DNA of 40,629 bases from SAR116 cluster bacterium AG-321-A13 (GCA_003283875.1 QBXD01000010.1:1-40629); one strand, 5' to 3'; positions 23,909 through 33,709 are shown, counted from the first letter of the stretch. Notes: generated by a model from the letters alone, not told the origin. Numbers and translations are program-made.

Positions 23909-24712
23909 ATGACAAAAATTTCATCAATTATGATTTACGGAATTAGTATTTACTTATTATTAATTCTAATCATGTTTATTTTTCAAAGATCTTTGTTATA
24001 TCAACCATCTAGGGAGAAACTTGATGTTTCTTACTATAATAGTTCTGGGTTGAAAAAAATTAATTTCACTACTGAAGATGGAATTGTTTTGAAATCTCTA
24101 TTTAAAAATCCATCTAAAAGTGAAAATAATACTATAGTTGTATTTCACGGTAATGCAGGCCATATAGGCCACAGAGTCCAAAAATTTAAACCCTTTATGG
24201 ATGAAGGCTATGGTTTGTTATTGCTTGAGTATAGAGGCTATGGAGAAAACAAAGGTAAACCCACAGAAAGTGGTCTTTACTTGGACGGTAAAGCGGCTTT
24301 AGATTTTTTAACTAATTATAATATTCCTGTAAACAAAACTATTCTATACGGAGAGTCTTTAGGATGTGGGTTGGCTGTGAAATTTTCAACAGAAGAAAGT
24401 TTTAAGGCAACTATTTTAGAGGCTCCTTATACATCCATAGCAGACGTAGCTATGCGCCAATACTGGTATCTTCCTGCTAGATGGTTAGTTTTAGATCGTT
24501 ATGATATTATTAGTAAAGTAAAGAATATTAATTCACCATTACTTGTTTTACATGGTTTAAAAGATAAAATAATCAGTGCAGAGTTTGGTAAAAGGGTTTT
24601 CAATTCTGCTCCAAAACCAAAAGAGGCCCTTTATATTCCTAATGCTGGGCATAATAATCTTTATGAATTTGATACATATAAAAAAGTAATAACTTTCCTA
24701 AAACAAAATTAG
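23909..24712 (+). CDS. Membrane-anchored alpha/beta hydrolase (BEM46-like)
   Basis: The 267-aa protein has one N-terminal transmembrane anchor (residues 6-27) and an alpha/beta-hydrolase domain. The oxyanion motif is VFHGNAGHIGHR, the nucleophile Ser is in GESLGCG, an Asp is in GLKDKI and the catalytic His is in NAGHNNLYEF. The pattern is that of the BEM46/YfhR-type serine hydrolases of unknown physiological substrate. The ATG start at 23909 lacks a strong ribosome-binding site. The DUF3422 gene follows on the same strand after 80 nt. Confidence 0.88.
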   Translation: MTKISSIMIYGISIYLLLILIMFIFQRSLLYQPSREKLDVSYYNSSGLKKINFTTEDGIVLKSLFKNPSKSENNTIVVFHGNAGHIGHRVQKFKPFMDEGYGLLLLEYRGYGENKGKPTESGLYLDGKAALDFLTNYNIPVNKTILYGESLGCGLAVKFSTEESFKATILEAPYTSIADVAMRQYWYLPARWLVLDRYDIISKVKNINSPLLVLHGLKDKIISAEFGKRVFNSAPKPKEALYIPNAGHNNLYEFDTYKKVITFLKQN

Positions 24713-24792
24713 TAAGTTTTATAAATGTAATCTATTTATAAAATTAACTTCGAATTCTTTCATCTATATAAATAAAGTGATAAGATCGAAAT

Positions 24793-26136
24793 ATGAACAA
24801 ACTAACAACCAGTAATTCATTATCTTTAAGAGATGAACTTCATGCAAGACCTTATATTAAGTTAGGTAACAATCTAAGAACATTTCACTTTGCGTTTTTA
24901 ATAAAAGACAATGATGAAAAGAATGCTTGGAGTTATTTAAGCAAATATTTAAAGAAATTAAATTTTCAAAGTTTGCCAAAAGAGCCATTAAAATACTGGG
25001 TAGCTGAAGGTAAAGATTTGATTATTCGATATGAATGCCATACAGAATTCATATCACTAACATTAATATATCCCGATAAAATTGAAGGTGATAACAAAAG
25101 TATACCAAAATTATTTGATGTGAAATTTTTAAATTTATTACCCAAAGTTTTTTTGGAAAAGTTTCCTGGACAACATTTTTTGTCATCATGGATTGAAATG
25201 GCACAATCTAGTCATAATTTCAAACCAATTGATATTGAGAAATTTTTTTTCCATGATAATTTTGCAGGCTCAAATGTTGCTGAAGATGGAGCTAATGTTT
25301 TCATGTCTTTTAAATCTGATAGGACTGATTTTCTTGGTTCTGGATTTAGAAGAGTATTTATACAAAATAAAAATCTTAGAACAAGAAGAACTGGAAGACT
25401 TCTTCAGAGAATTGTTGAACTTGAGACTTATCAGGTACTTTCTTTATTAGGCTTAAGTCAAGTCAGAGAACAAAGTCTTCATTTAAGTAATCTTGAGAAA
25501 CAAATTACAGAAATCACAAAATCAGTTTCAAAAACTACAGAGAAAAATTTAGACAAAAAATCAATAGCTTATCCAGATTTTCAAAAAGATTTAAACCAAC
25601 TTTCTTATGTTGTTGCCAAAATAGAAGAAATAGATTCTTTTACCAACTACCGTCTGTCAGCTACAGCCGCTTATTACAAACTAGTAGAACAAAGGGTAAA
25701 AGATTTACGAGAAGACCGTCTAGAATCGTTTCAAATAAATGATGAATTTTTAAGCAGAAGGTTACAACCTGCTGTTAGGACGAGTGAAGCTTTTTCAAGA
25801 AGATTGGAGTCATTAGCTACAAGAGCACAAAGAGCGGATAATCTTGTTAGAACCCAAATAGAAATGGGTGTTCAAATTCAAAATAAAAATTTATTGGAAT
25901 CTATGGAATTAAGAGCAAGAGCTCAACTTAGATTGCAAGAAACTGTGGAATCTCTGTCAATAGTAGCAATAACATACTATATTATTGGTCTGTTGAGCAC
26001 TTTGATTGACCCAGTAAATTTTGATAAAGTGTTTTTCAGCAAACAAGTTTTTCTAGCATTTTGTGTTCCAATTATTCTTATTCTCATATGGTTCATAGCA
26101 AAAATGGTACGAAAGAAAATTAATAAGATTAAATAG
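24793..26136 (+). CDS. DUF3422 family membrane protein
   Basis: The 447-aa protein matches the DUF3422 family. It has the conserved N-terminal LRDELHARPYIKL, a globular domain of about 200 residues, a long helical section rich in Arg, Glu and Gln (about 230-390) that may form a coiled coil, and two C-terminal transmembrane segments (about 392-410 and 418-437). The family is frequent in alpha- and betaproteobacteria and has no known function. The layout suggests a cytoplasmic domain tethered to the inner membrane. The start is ATG 24793. Confidence 0.88.
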   Translation: MNKLTTSNSLSLRDELHARPYIKLGNNLRTFHFAFLIKDNDEKNAWSYLSKYLKKLNFQSLPKEPLKYWVAEGKDLIIRYECHTEFISLTLIYPDKIEGDNKSIPKLFDVKFLNLLPKVFLEKFPGQHFLSSWIEMAQSSHNFKPIDIEKFFFHDNFAGSNVAEDGANVFMSFKSDRTDFLGSGFRRVFIQNKNLRTRRTGRLLQRIVELETYQVLSLLGLSQVREQSLHLSNLEKQITEITKSVSKTTEKNLDKKSIAYPDFQKDLNQLSYVVAKIEEIDSFTNYRLSATAAYYKLVEQRVKDLREDRLESFQINDEFLSRRLQPAVRTSEAFSRRLESLATRAQRADNLVRTQIEMGVQIQNKNLLESMELRARAQLRLQETVESLSIVAITYYIIGLLSTLIDPVNFDKVFFSKQVFLAFCVPIILILIWFIAKMVRKKINKIK

Positions 26137-26179
26137 TATATTTACTATAGTCTAAAAAAATGAAGTAAAGGTGTACCTA

Positions 26180-27655
26180 ATGAAAATATATAATCATTAT
26201 GTAAATGGCAAAGAGATGGAGCCAAATAGTAAAAAATATTTTGAAACAGAAAATCCTTATACTTGTGAAAAATGGGCAAAAATTGCTAAAGGTGATTTAT
26301 ATGACGTTGATATAGCTGTAAATGTTGCAAAAGAAGCCTTTGAAAAAACATGGTCTAAAACCAAACCTACAGAAAGAGGAAAATTACTTGTAAAACTTGC
26401 TGAGCTTGTTGAAAGAGACTTTCAAAGATTAGGTGAAATAGAGGTTAAAGATAATGGTAAGTTGATTGCAGAAATGAGTGCTCAAACAAAATATCTTGCC
26501 GAATGGTATAGGTATTTTGGTGGTCTTGCAGACAAAGTTGAAGGATCAGTATTACCCTCAGATAAACCTGGTATATTTAATTATACAAAATATGAGCCAT
26601 ATGGTGTTATTGGAATGATTACAGCTTGGAACTCTCCTTTACTGCTTTTATCTTGGAAACTTGCTCCAGCATTAGCAGCAGGAAATACAGCAGTAATTAA
26701 GCCATCTGAATTTACTTCTGCTTCTACTTTAGAATTCATGAAATTAATCAAAGAAGCCGGATTCCCCGACGGTGTTGTTAATTGTGTTACAGGTATGGGT
26801 ATTGACGTTGGACAACCACTTGTTGAACACAAGCATATTTCAAAAATTGCATTTACTGGATCTGATGTTTCAGGTCAAAAAATCTATGAAACAGCTGCAA
26901 AAAAAATCATGCCTGTATCTTTAGAACTCGGCGGTAAATCACCTAATATTGTTTTTGAAGATGCTGATTTTGAAGCTGCAATAATGGGTGTAATATCGGG
27001 AATATTTGCAGCAACAGGACAAACTTGTATAGCAGGGTCTCGTTTATTAGTTCAGGATTCTATTTATGAAAAGTTTGTGAAAAGACTTGTTGAAGTTGCA
27101 AGTGAAGCAAATATAGGTGATCCAATGTCACTTGATACCCATGTAGGTCCTGTAACAACACAGCCACAATTTGACAAAATCATGAGTTACATAGAAATTG
27201 CAAAATCAGAAGGTGCAAAATGTGTTCTAGGTGGAAAAGCTTGCTTTGGGGAGAATGTTAGAGGAAATAGATTTATTGAGCCAACAATTTTTACCGATGT
27301 TAATAATGAAATGAGAATTGCTCAAGAAGAAGTATTTGGTCCTGTTTTATCTATCATTCGTTTTAAGGATGAAGAAGAAGCTATAAAAGTAGGTAATGAT
27401 GTTATATTTGGTCTAGCAGCTGGTGTATGGACTAACAATATTGGAAGAGCGCTTAGAATGTCAGACTCTCTGAGAGCTGGCACTGTTTGGGTTAATACTT
27501 ATAGAGCCGTAAGCTTTATGTCCCCTTTTGGTGGTTACAAAAGATCAGGACGCGGAAGAGAAAGTGGACAAGAATCTATTAAAGAATTTTTACAGACGAA
27601 GTCAGTATGGATAGCAGAACAAACATCCATTTCAAATCCTTTTATTATTAGATAA
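26180..27655 (+). CDS. NAD(P)-dependent aldehyde dehydrogenase
   Basis: The 491-aa enzyme is a second, distinct aldehyde dehydrogenase. The catalytic residues are Glu249 in LELGGKSP and Cys283 in ATGQTCIAGSR; ITAWNSPLLLLSWKLAPALA and FTGSDVSG form the cofactor site. It resembles the broad-substrate betaine/gamma-aminobutyraldehyde-type dehydrogenases. The ATG at 26180 is preferred over the in-frame GTG at 26171 because AAAGG precedes it. It is on the same strand as the DUF3422 gene (43 nt gap), though a functional link is not evident. It is convergent with the biotin-carrier/carboxyltransferase pair. Confidence 0.92.
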   Translation: MKIYNHYVNGKEMEPNSKKYFETENPYTCEKWAKIAKGDLYDVDIAVNVAKEAFEKTWSKTKPTERGKLLVKLAELVERDFQRLGEIEVKDNGKLIAEMSAQTKYLAEWYRYFGGLADKVEGSVLPSDKPGIFNYTKYEPYGVIGMITAWNSPLLLLSWKLAPALAAGNTAVIKPSEFTSASTLEFMKLIKEAGFPDGVVNCVTGMGIDVGQPLVEHKHISKIAFTGSDVSGQKIYETAAKKIMPVSLELGGKSPNIVFEDADFEAAIMGVISGIFAATGQTCIAGSRLLVQDSIYEKFVKRLVEVASEANIGDPMSLDTHVGPVTTQPQFDKIMSYIEIAKSEGAKCVLGGKACFGENVRGNRFIEPTIFTDVNNEMRIAQEEVFGPVLSIIRFKDEEEAIKVGNDVIFGLAAGVWTNNIGRALRMSDSLRAGTVWVNTYRAVSFMSPFGGYKRSGRGRESGQESIKEFLQTKSVWIAEQTSISNPFIIR

Positions 27656-27672
27656 TAAAAATTATTATAATT

Positions 27673-27888
27673 TTAGAAGTCATAGACTACTTCTAATAAT
27701 TTATCTCCTTCACTAATCAAATCACCTTCTTTAATAAAAATATCAATGATTTTACCTCTTTTTTTAGCTGTAACTGGGATATGCATTTTCATGCATTCTA
27801 TCACTAATAAATCTGTGTCTTCTTCTATAATTTGATCTTTCGAAACTAATATCTTTATTAATGTTCCAGAAACTTCAGAGTAAATCAT
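27673..27888 (-). CDS. Minimal biotin/lipoyl carrier protein
   Basis: The 71-aa protein is essentially a single biotinyl-lipoyl domain. The modified lysine should be in ECMKMHIPV, where the EAMKM motif has Cys in place of Ala. There is no N-terminal Pro/Ala-rich arm of the AccB type. It follows the carboxyltransferase gene by 20 nt on the same strand and presumably carries carboxybiotin for it. A biotin carboxylase is not encoded in the window. Confidence 0.85.
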   Translation of the reverse strand: MIYSEVSGTLIKILVSKDQIIEEDTDLLVIECMKMHIPVTAKKRGKIIDIFIKEGDLISEGDKLLEVVYDF

Positions 27889-27908
27889 TATTTAACCTTA
27901 TTCATATT

Positions 27909-29456
27909 CTATGGCCTCATTGTTCTACTAGTCATTCCTATTTTTCTCAATGGTGCTGCTAAATCAGCAAATTCACACATAATTTTACGTGTATTTCTAG
28001 GATCTATAATTTCTTCTATCAAGAAAGATTCAGCTGACCTTAGAGGTGATCTCAATTTATTCAATCTCGTAGTTATTTTCTCCAATTCAGCATTAGGATC
28101 ATTTGAATTTTCTATATCGGACCTGTATGCCGCTTCAATCCCTCCTTCAAGGGGCAAAGATCCCCAACGAGCTGAAGGCCATGCGCATCTTGAGATATAG
28201 CTGCTACCTCTTTTATGAGCAGCACCAGCTACACCAAAACAATTTCTCATTATTATTGACAACCATGGTGTTGTAGTTTGCCAGATAGCCGACATAGCTC
28301 TAACACCTTCTTTAATTGTACCTTTTTTTTCGGCATCTAAACCAACTTGAAAACCTGGACAGTCTACTAAATAAATAACAGGTAAATGAAATGTTTCAGC
28401 CAAATCAACAAACTTTTGTACCTTTTTACATGTATCAGATGTCCAACAGCCACCATAAGAATATGGATCACTAGCCATTAGAGCTGTTGACCATCCATTA
28501 ATTCTACAAAAACCTGTAACAATTGACTTACCATATTCTTTTCCAATTTCAAAAAAAGTATTCTTATCCACCAATTCATCAATTATTGGTCTTATTTTAT
28601 ATACAGATTTAATATCTCTTGGGATGGCATCAATCAACCATTTTGACGTTCTGTTTGGATTATCTTCCGTGATTAATTGTTCAGTTAATTGATAAACTGA
28701 ATTTGGTAGATAAGATAAAAATTTTTTTGCAGAATTAAAGGCCTCTTCTTCTGTATCAACAGCAGCGTCAACTGCTCCTGATTTTAATTGAATTTCATAC
28801 CCACCTAATTCATTTTTTGTTAACTTTTGACCTATCTGTTCAACAACGGGTGGACCAGCTACAAAAACAGCTGATTTTTCTTTGACCATGACCGAATAAT
28901 GAGAGCATGCAAGATGTGCGGCTCCCAGACCTGCTACCGAGCCAAGCCCTAGAGCTACTCTTGGAATAGTGCCCATACTCTCTACAACTAAATTCCAACC
29001 ATCCACTTCAGGTACATTGGCCCTACCTGTGGTTTCAATAGTTTTAACTGACCCACCTCCGCCAGAACCTTCAACTATTCTAATCAAAGGTAATTGGAGA
29101 GATAATGCCATCTGTTCACATTTTAGATGTTTTTCTCTAATTGAAGCATCAGCAGAACCACCTCTTAACGTAAAATCATCTCCTCCTACAACAATATTTC
29201 TTCCATCAATTTTGGCATTACCAAAAATAAAATTCGATCCTGTAAAATTGACTAAATCATTATTTTCGTCGTAAGTAGCTGATCCTGAAATCTTTCCTAT
29301 TTCATGAAAAGATGACTTGTCAGTAAGAATATTAATTCTTTCTCTGATTGTATAACGACCAGCATCATGTTGTTTTTTTACTCTTTCTTTGCCACCTAGA
29401 TTTTCAGAAAGTTTTTCTCGAATTAATTTTTCTTCTAATTCTTTTTTCCAACTCAT
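27909..29456 (-). CDS. Acyl-CoA carboxylase, carboxyltransferase subunit (PCC-beta-like)
   Basis: The 515-aa protein has both halves of the carboxyltransferase fold: GGSADASIREKHLKCEQMAL and EGSGGGGSV in the N-half, and NCFGVAGAAHKRGS with AWPSARWGSLPLEGG in the C-half. It matches the single-chain beta subunits of propionyl-CoA, methylcrotonyl-CoA or related carboxylases. It transfers the carboxyl group from carboxybiotin (or takes it off) on an acyl-CoA. The exact substrate is unknown. It is the first gene of a pair with the small biotin carrier and is divergent from the M20 amidohydrolase, sharing a palindromic control region. Confidence 0.9.
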   Translation of the reverse strand: MSWKKELEEKLIREKLSENLGGKERVKKQHDAGRYTIRERINILTDKSSFHEIGKISGSATYDENNDLVNFTGSNFIFGNAKIDGRNIVVGGDDFTLRGGSADASIREKHLKCEQMALSLQLPLIRIVEGSGGGGSVKTIETTGRANVPEVDGWNLVVESMGTIPRVALGLGSVAGLGAAHLACSHYSVMVKEKSAVFVAGPPVVEQIGQKLTKNELGGYEIQLKSGAVDAAVDTEEEAFNSAKKFLSYLPNSVYQLTEQLITEDNPNRTSKWLIDAIPRDIKSVYKIRPIIDELVDKNTFFEIGKEYGKSIVTGFCRINGWSTALMASDPYSYGGCWTSDTCKKVQKFVDLAETFHLPVIYLVDCPGFQVGLDAEKKGTIKEGVRAMSAIWQTTTPWLSIIMRNCFGVAGAAHKRGSSYISRCAWPSARWGSLPLEGGIEAAYRSDIENSNDPNAELEKITTRLNKLRSPLRSAESFLIEEIIDPRNTRKIMCEFADLAAPLRKIGMTSRTMRP

Positions 29457-29568
29457 TTTAAATTATCAAACCCTATAACTTACTTTTTCACGAAATTATT
29501 AATTTTATGTTATTTAACATTCTAATGTTTTCATAAAAATTTAATATAAACAACACCAAAAAAAGTTT

Positions 29569-29617
29569 CCATAAAATGATAACTATTAAGTGTGTTTAAT
29601 AACACAAAACTTTATGG
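29569..29617. promoter_or_regulatory. Nested inverted repeat, candidate operator
   Basis: The inner arms TGTGTT (29591-29596) and AACACA (29601-29606) are a perfect 6-bp palindrome with centre TAAT. Outer arms CCATA (29569-29573) and TATGG (29613-29617) extend it. It sits in the 272-bp gap between the divergent carboxyltransferase and carbamoylase-type genes, as a shared regulator's site would. No regulator gene is nearby. Confidence 0.4.
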
Positions 29618-29728
29618 TATTTCTCAATGTTAAATATAAAAAGTTAGGTTACACGTTATTATTTCTTTGCATTTTTTAGTGAATTTAATAACTTAAAGTT
29701 ATAAATTTAAGTAAGGATTACATAAGAA

Positions 29729-30997
29729 ATGGAATTCGATATTGAATCAAATATTTCTTTTATAGAAGATAAAATAAATGCTTTAGGACAAATCACTGAA
29801 CAAGAGAAACCTTATACGAGGATTGTATTTAGTAAAGAATTTTATGATGGACGATCGTGGCTAAACGACCAATTTAAGTCTCTTGGCTTATCAATTTCAA
29901 CTGATGAAGCAGGTAACTTAGTTGGTCTTTTAAAGACAAATAAAAAAAAAGAAAAACTGGTTATAATGGGATCACACATTGATACCGTTCCATCTGGTGG
30001 CCGTTTTGACGGTGTGGCAGGAGTTGTTTCAGCTTTATGTGTCATGAATCATATAATTAAAAATAACATTAATTTACCCTTTGATTTAGCAGTCTATGAT
30101 TATTTGGGAGAAGAATTGAACGATTGGGGAACTTCATGTATTGGAAGCAGAGGTATTGGAGGAGTTCTTAATCAAGAAATTTTGTCGAGAAAAAACACAT
30201 CAGGTTTAGTTTTAAGCCAAGAAATTGATAAAATTGGAGGAAATACTAAACTCCTAAATAATCCACTTCCAATAACAAAAAATATTTTAGCATGTCTAGA
30301 ACTACATATTGAACAAGGAAAAATTTTAGAAGATAGAAAAATCGATATAGGAGTTGTTAGATCTATACCTAGTATTTCTAGATTTAGTGTTACGGTCAAA
30401 GGTCAAGCTGGCCATAGCGGTACTATTTTAATGAACCAAAGAAGTGACGCTTTAGTAACTGCTTCTGAAATAATTTCTTTTGTAAATAAATCTGCAATAA
30501 AACTGTCTCAAAAAAGTAATCAACATTTTGTTGCTACCATTGGAAAAATAAATGTTCATCCAAATTCAGCTGCTATTATTCCGGGATTAGTCGAAATGAC
30601 AATTGATCTTAGAGCAACAAGTAAAAATTCAAGGCAGGAATTTTTAAATATTTTGGAGAAAAAAATTGCATTTTTAAATGACACCTCTTCTTGTAATATT
30701 AACATTAAAGACATAGCCTTTGCACCATTTGTGGAGATGAATAAAGATTTAATCCAGCTATTTAAGAATTCGGCTAGCTCACTTGGACTTTCTAATAATA
30801 TTATGGATAGCGGTGCAGGTCACGATACAGCACAACTATCAAGAGTAGTCCCAGCTGGAATGATATTTATCCCTTGTAAAGATGGACTCAGTCATTGCCC
30901 AGAAGAATATGCAGAAGCTTCTGACATATCAAAAGGGACAGCAGTTTTATGGAAAATGGTTGAAAAACTAGCTTTTCAAAATATCAATAAAACTTAA
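29729..30997 (+). CDS. M20-family amidase, hydantoinase/carbamoylase type
   Basis: The 422-aa metallohydrolase cleaves N-carbamoyl amino acids or related ureido/allantoate substrates. Metal-binding motifs are clear: GSHIDTVPSGGRFDGVAGV (His, Asp), YLGEELNDWGTS (Glu), ELHIEQG (His) and, near the C-terminus, GAGHDTAQ with KDGLSHCPEEY. The dimerisation domain starts around GQAGHSGT. It is divergent from the carboxyltransferase pair and convergent with the PrpD operon (24 nt gap). The start ATG 29729 follows TAAGGAT. Confidence 0.92.
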   Translation: MEFDIESNISFIEDKINALGQITEQEKPYTRIVFSKEFYDGRSWLNDQFKSLGLSISTDEAGNLVGLLKTNKKKEKLVIMGSHIDTVPSGGRFDGVAGVVSALCVMNHIIKNNINLPFDLAVYDYLGEELNDWGTSCIGSRGIGGVLNQEILSRKNTSGLVLSQEIDKIGGNTKLLNNPLPITKNILACLELHIEQGKILEDRKIDIGVVRSIPSISRFSVTVKGQAGHSGTILMNQRSDALVTASEIISFVNKSAIKLSQKSNQHFVATIGKINVHPNSAAIIPGLVEMTIDLRATSKNSRQEFLNILEKKIAFLNDTSSCNINIKDIAFAPFVEMNKDLIQLFKNSASSLGLSNNIMDSGAGHDTAQLSRVVPAGMIFIPCKDGLSHCPEEYAEASDISKGTAVLWKMVEKLAFQNINKT

Positions 30998-31021
30998 CAT
31001 TATATTTTAAGCTGTTAAGAT

Positions 31022-32398
31022 TTAAATGATTTTAAATAAATCTACAATGTTACTTTTTGTTTCAGCATTCAAAATAAAACCAATAAATTGATCTACTTTA
31101 TCTGTCTTAATTTTCTTTTTTGAGGACTGACAGCAAATTTCAAATTTCTTTAAGTATTCTTTTTCTGATAATGGAACCTTTGGATGACCGTATACATTAT
31201 CAAGTTTAATTTCGATTTTTTTATTATTTTCTAATATTACCGTAAAAACTTGCGGTGTAAGAACTTTTTCATCTAACTCTTTATTTTTTAACATTGTTAT
31301 TTTCCTGGAAAAATTGAGAGTTTCTTGGTTATCTAAGTATTTTCTATCTGTAAACGTTTCTATATCTAAATGGTCATTGATCATAAAACTTGCTCCAACA
31401 AATTTAGCACATAGCTTTGAATAATTTGTTGTAAGATCCTTAACAACTGGTCTAGATACTAATTTGTGAACTCCTGGTGGTACATGACAAACAATTGATT
31501 TAATATCATCTTTTTTTAATTGATGTTTTGTTTTTAAGTCTTTAATTGCATGTACTAGACCATGAGTTAATCTTCCACTTGGATATGGCTTATGCGCTAA
31601 TTCATTTACCATCCAATGCTTACCAATATTTTCTTTCATATATCCCAAATCAAACTGATTATTTTCAATTAAATTGAAATATCCATGTTCTCCGTTAAAT
31701 ACCCTTTTGGGTCCAGGGAACCCCGCCATAGTCAAATCCATTGAGGCTAAAGCTGCTTTCGCATTAAATCCTACTTGAAGACCTAAAATTGGGACTCCTT
31801 CAACATGAGACTGCATATTACCACAAGTCTGAGAATACATAATTCCTAACGCATTATTAATTTCAACCGACAAGAAATTTTCAATTTTGGATAAGGCTGC
31901 GACAGCTCCAAAACCACTTGCTGTTGCAGGCCTGAAAAATTTTAATTCTCCTTTAGCACTTATACCTAAGTATGAAGCTATATCTATTCCTAAAGCTAAA
32001 GAAAGTAAGAAATCCTTGCCACTTACTGGAGATCCATTTCTATTTTTAATTTCACAATGTGAAAGTGTTGCACTCAAAATTGCTGCCATTGGATGAACAA
32101 CTGCACCTTCGTGAATACAGTCAAACTCTAGACAATGAATTTGGTACGCGTTTATTAAAGTGGTTGCATCTCTTGAATAATTTTCCCATGTTCCTAAAAT
32201 TGTACACTCACTTCCATTAGACCAAGATTTTGCAACTTTTTTAAGTTCGGTTAAATTTGCTCCAGTACTTCCAGCTATTCCAACTCCGATAGTGTCTAAT
32301 AGAAATTTTTTAAGATTTTTAATAGTTTTATTATCTAAATCTTCAAATTTTGAGTTTGCTATATGTTTAGTAAACAAGTCTGCAGCTTCGATTCTCAT
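31022..32398 (-). CDS. MmgE/PrpD family protein
   Basis: The 458-aa protein belongs to the MmgE/PrpD family, whose known members dehydrate 2-methylcitrate or isomerise/decarboxylate related tricarboxylates. Typical segments are LLDTIGVGIAGS-like near residue 35, the HCLEFDCIHEGAVVHPMAAI stretch with its conserved His/Asp residues, and KPYPSGRLTHGLVHA. No methylcitrate synthase or lyase genes accompany it, so a 2-methylcitrate role is not supported here. It is the last gene of a four-gene operon. AAGGA before the ATG at 32398 supports the start. Confidence 0.9.
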   Translation of the reverse strand: MRIEAADLFTKHIANSKFEDLDNKTIKNLKKFLLDTIGVGIAGSTGANLTELKKVAKSWSNGSECTILGTWENYSRDATTLINAYQIHCLEFDCIHEGAVVHPMAAILSATLSHCEIKNRNGSPVSGKDFLLSLALGIDIASYLGISAKGELKFFRPATASGFGAVAALSKIENFLSVEINNALGIMYSQTCGNMQSHVEGVPILGLQVGFNAKAALASMDLTMAGFPGPKRVFNGEHGYFNLIENNQFDLGYMKENIGKHWMVNELAHKPYPSGRLTHGLVHAIKDLKTKHQLKKDDIKSIVCHVPPGVHKLVSRPVVKDLTTNYSKLCAKFVGASFMINDHLDIETFTDRKYLDNQETLNFSRKITMLKNKELDEKVLTPQVFTVILENNKKIEIKLDNVYGHPKVPLSEKEYLKKFEICCQSSKKKIKTDKVDQFIGFILNAETKSNIVDLFKII

Positions 32399-32426
32399 TA
32401 TAATTCCTTAATGAAATTTATTTAAT

Positions 32427-33239
32427 TTACGTTTTTCTAATATTTTGATTTATCTCTATTATATTTGCATTAGGATCAAATAAATAAACTTGGTGAATGT
32501 CTGGCATTGCATAAACTTTAGCATCTGTAAAAGGTATTTCTAACTTTTCAAGTTTTATTAAGAATTGATTAATATCTTTGATATTAAAAGCTGGGTGTCC
32601 ACCAATAGTTGGATTATGAATGAATTTGTTTCTCCAGCTAAATAAAAAATCTGCTTTATTTATGTGTATTCCAGAATGATTGTTATCTAAATTAAAAATT
32701 GCTAATTGATTTGGATTAATATTAACATCTCCCAGGTCAGGTGGAGCCAACCACTTACCCTCTGTCATATTAAAATTTTTATTGAGGAAATTTACGGATA
32801 ACCTTACATCGTAACATTCAAGATTTATATGATGAAAATTCCATATATAATTAAAATCTTTTTGCGGTAATTGGGTTGTTTGGTCTTTTTCAACCAATTC
32901 AATATAATTAAGTCCGGGTTCTTGTAGCATTATAGAATGCCTTGATTTATTAAATGAATAATTAATATTATTTTTATCTAAGTCTTTAGTGATTAGATCT
33001 AATTCATTTAATGCTATTGTTGGAAAAGTTCTCCTACTTTGTAAAATATTATATTTGCCTAGTTCATTTTTTAACTTGTATAAACGTAATTCTATATCTC
33101 CTCCAAAAACAAAACATTCTTCATCAGTATCTAAATTTTCGTTATTGTTAGTTTTATTGTTTAATAAAAAGTTGTAAAAATTTTTCGATTTTTCTAAATC
33201 AAAAACTGGTATTGAAATTCTTGATAATTTCCAATTCAT
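32427..33239 (-). CDS. Two-domain VOC/glyoxalase-like protein
   Basis: The 270-aa protein contains two VOC modules in tandem: LSRISIPVFDLEKSKNFYNF near residue 5 and FHHINLECYDVRLSVNFLN near 143, with a second-half YLFDPNANIIEINQN giving the C-terminal Glu. This two-module arrangement is seen in extradiol dioxygenases and in isomerases/epimerases of central metabolites. Only some ligands are obvious, so activity is uncertain. It sits nine nt after the cupin gene and 28 nt before the PrpD gene in the operon. Confidence 0.8.
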   Translation of the reverse strand: MNWKLSRISIPVFDLEKSKNFYNFLLNNKTNNNENLDTDEECFVFGGDIELRLYKLKNELGKYNILQSRRTFPTIALNELDLITKDLDKNNINYSFNKSRHSIMLQEPGLNYIELVEKDQTTQLPQKDFNYIWNFHHINLECYDVRLSVNFLNKNFNMTEGKWLAPPDLGDVNINPNQLAIFNLDNNHSGIHINKADFLFSWRNKFIHNPTIGGHPAFNIKDINQFLIKLEKLEIPFTDAKVYAMPDIHQVYLFDPNANIIEINQNIRKT

Positions 33240-33248
33240 TTAAATTTT

Positions 33249-33623
33249 TTAATCTTTATTTAAAGACACTGTTTCAAATTCAGCGGGACTTGTGATTTCT
33301 ATTAACTCAAGATCATCTGAATGTTTAATTTCCCTATGATGAATTTCAGGTGGTTGGTAAACAACGTCTCCCTCATTTAATGTAAAAGTCCCTTCTCCTT
33401 TATACTCAAATTCGACAGAACCCTTTAAAATGTAAACCATTTGAAAATTCAGTTTATGATAATGCCACTCACCATTAGCGTGCTTTCCTTCAATCGCCCT
33501 AATTACATTAGCACCAAAACCACCAGAAGTTGCTTCTTCTATTCCTAAGTTTTTATAGGCAAAAAACCCTCTTAATCCCGATTCAAAATTATTTTCTTTT
33601 GATCTTGTAATTTTAAACTTCAT
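33249..33623 (-). CDS. Cupin-domain protein
   Basis: The 124-aa protein is a single cupin barrel. Motif 1 resembles GEWHYHKLNFQMVYILKGSVEFEYKG (His, His, with the usual Glu position Gln) and motif 2 is EGDVVYQPPEIHHREI (His). It probably binds a metal. GAGGA precedes the ATG at 33623. It lies between the enolase-superfamily gene (86 nt upstream) and the VOC gene (nine nt downstream) of the same operon. Confidence 0.85.
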   Translation of the reverse strand: MKFKITRSKENNFESGLRGFFAYKNLGIEEATSGGFGANVIRAIEGKHANGEWHYHKLNFQMVYILKGSVEFEYKGEGTFTLNEGDVVYQPPEIHHREIKHSDDLELIEITSPAEFETVSLNKD

Positions 33624-33709
33624 ATAATCCTCATCTGAATTTATTTATTATCTTAGAGTATTATATATTAATCAAAATTAATTAACACGATATATTGGTT
33701 TTAGGGCAT

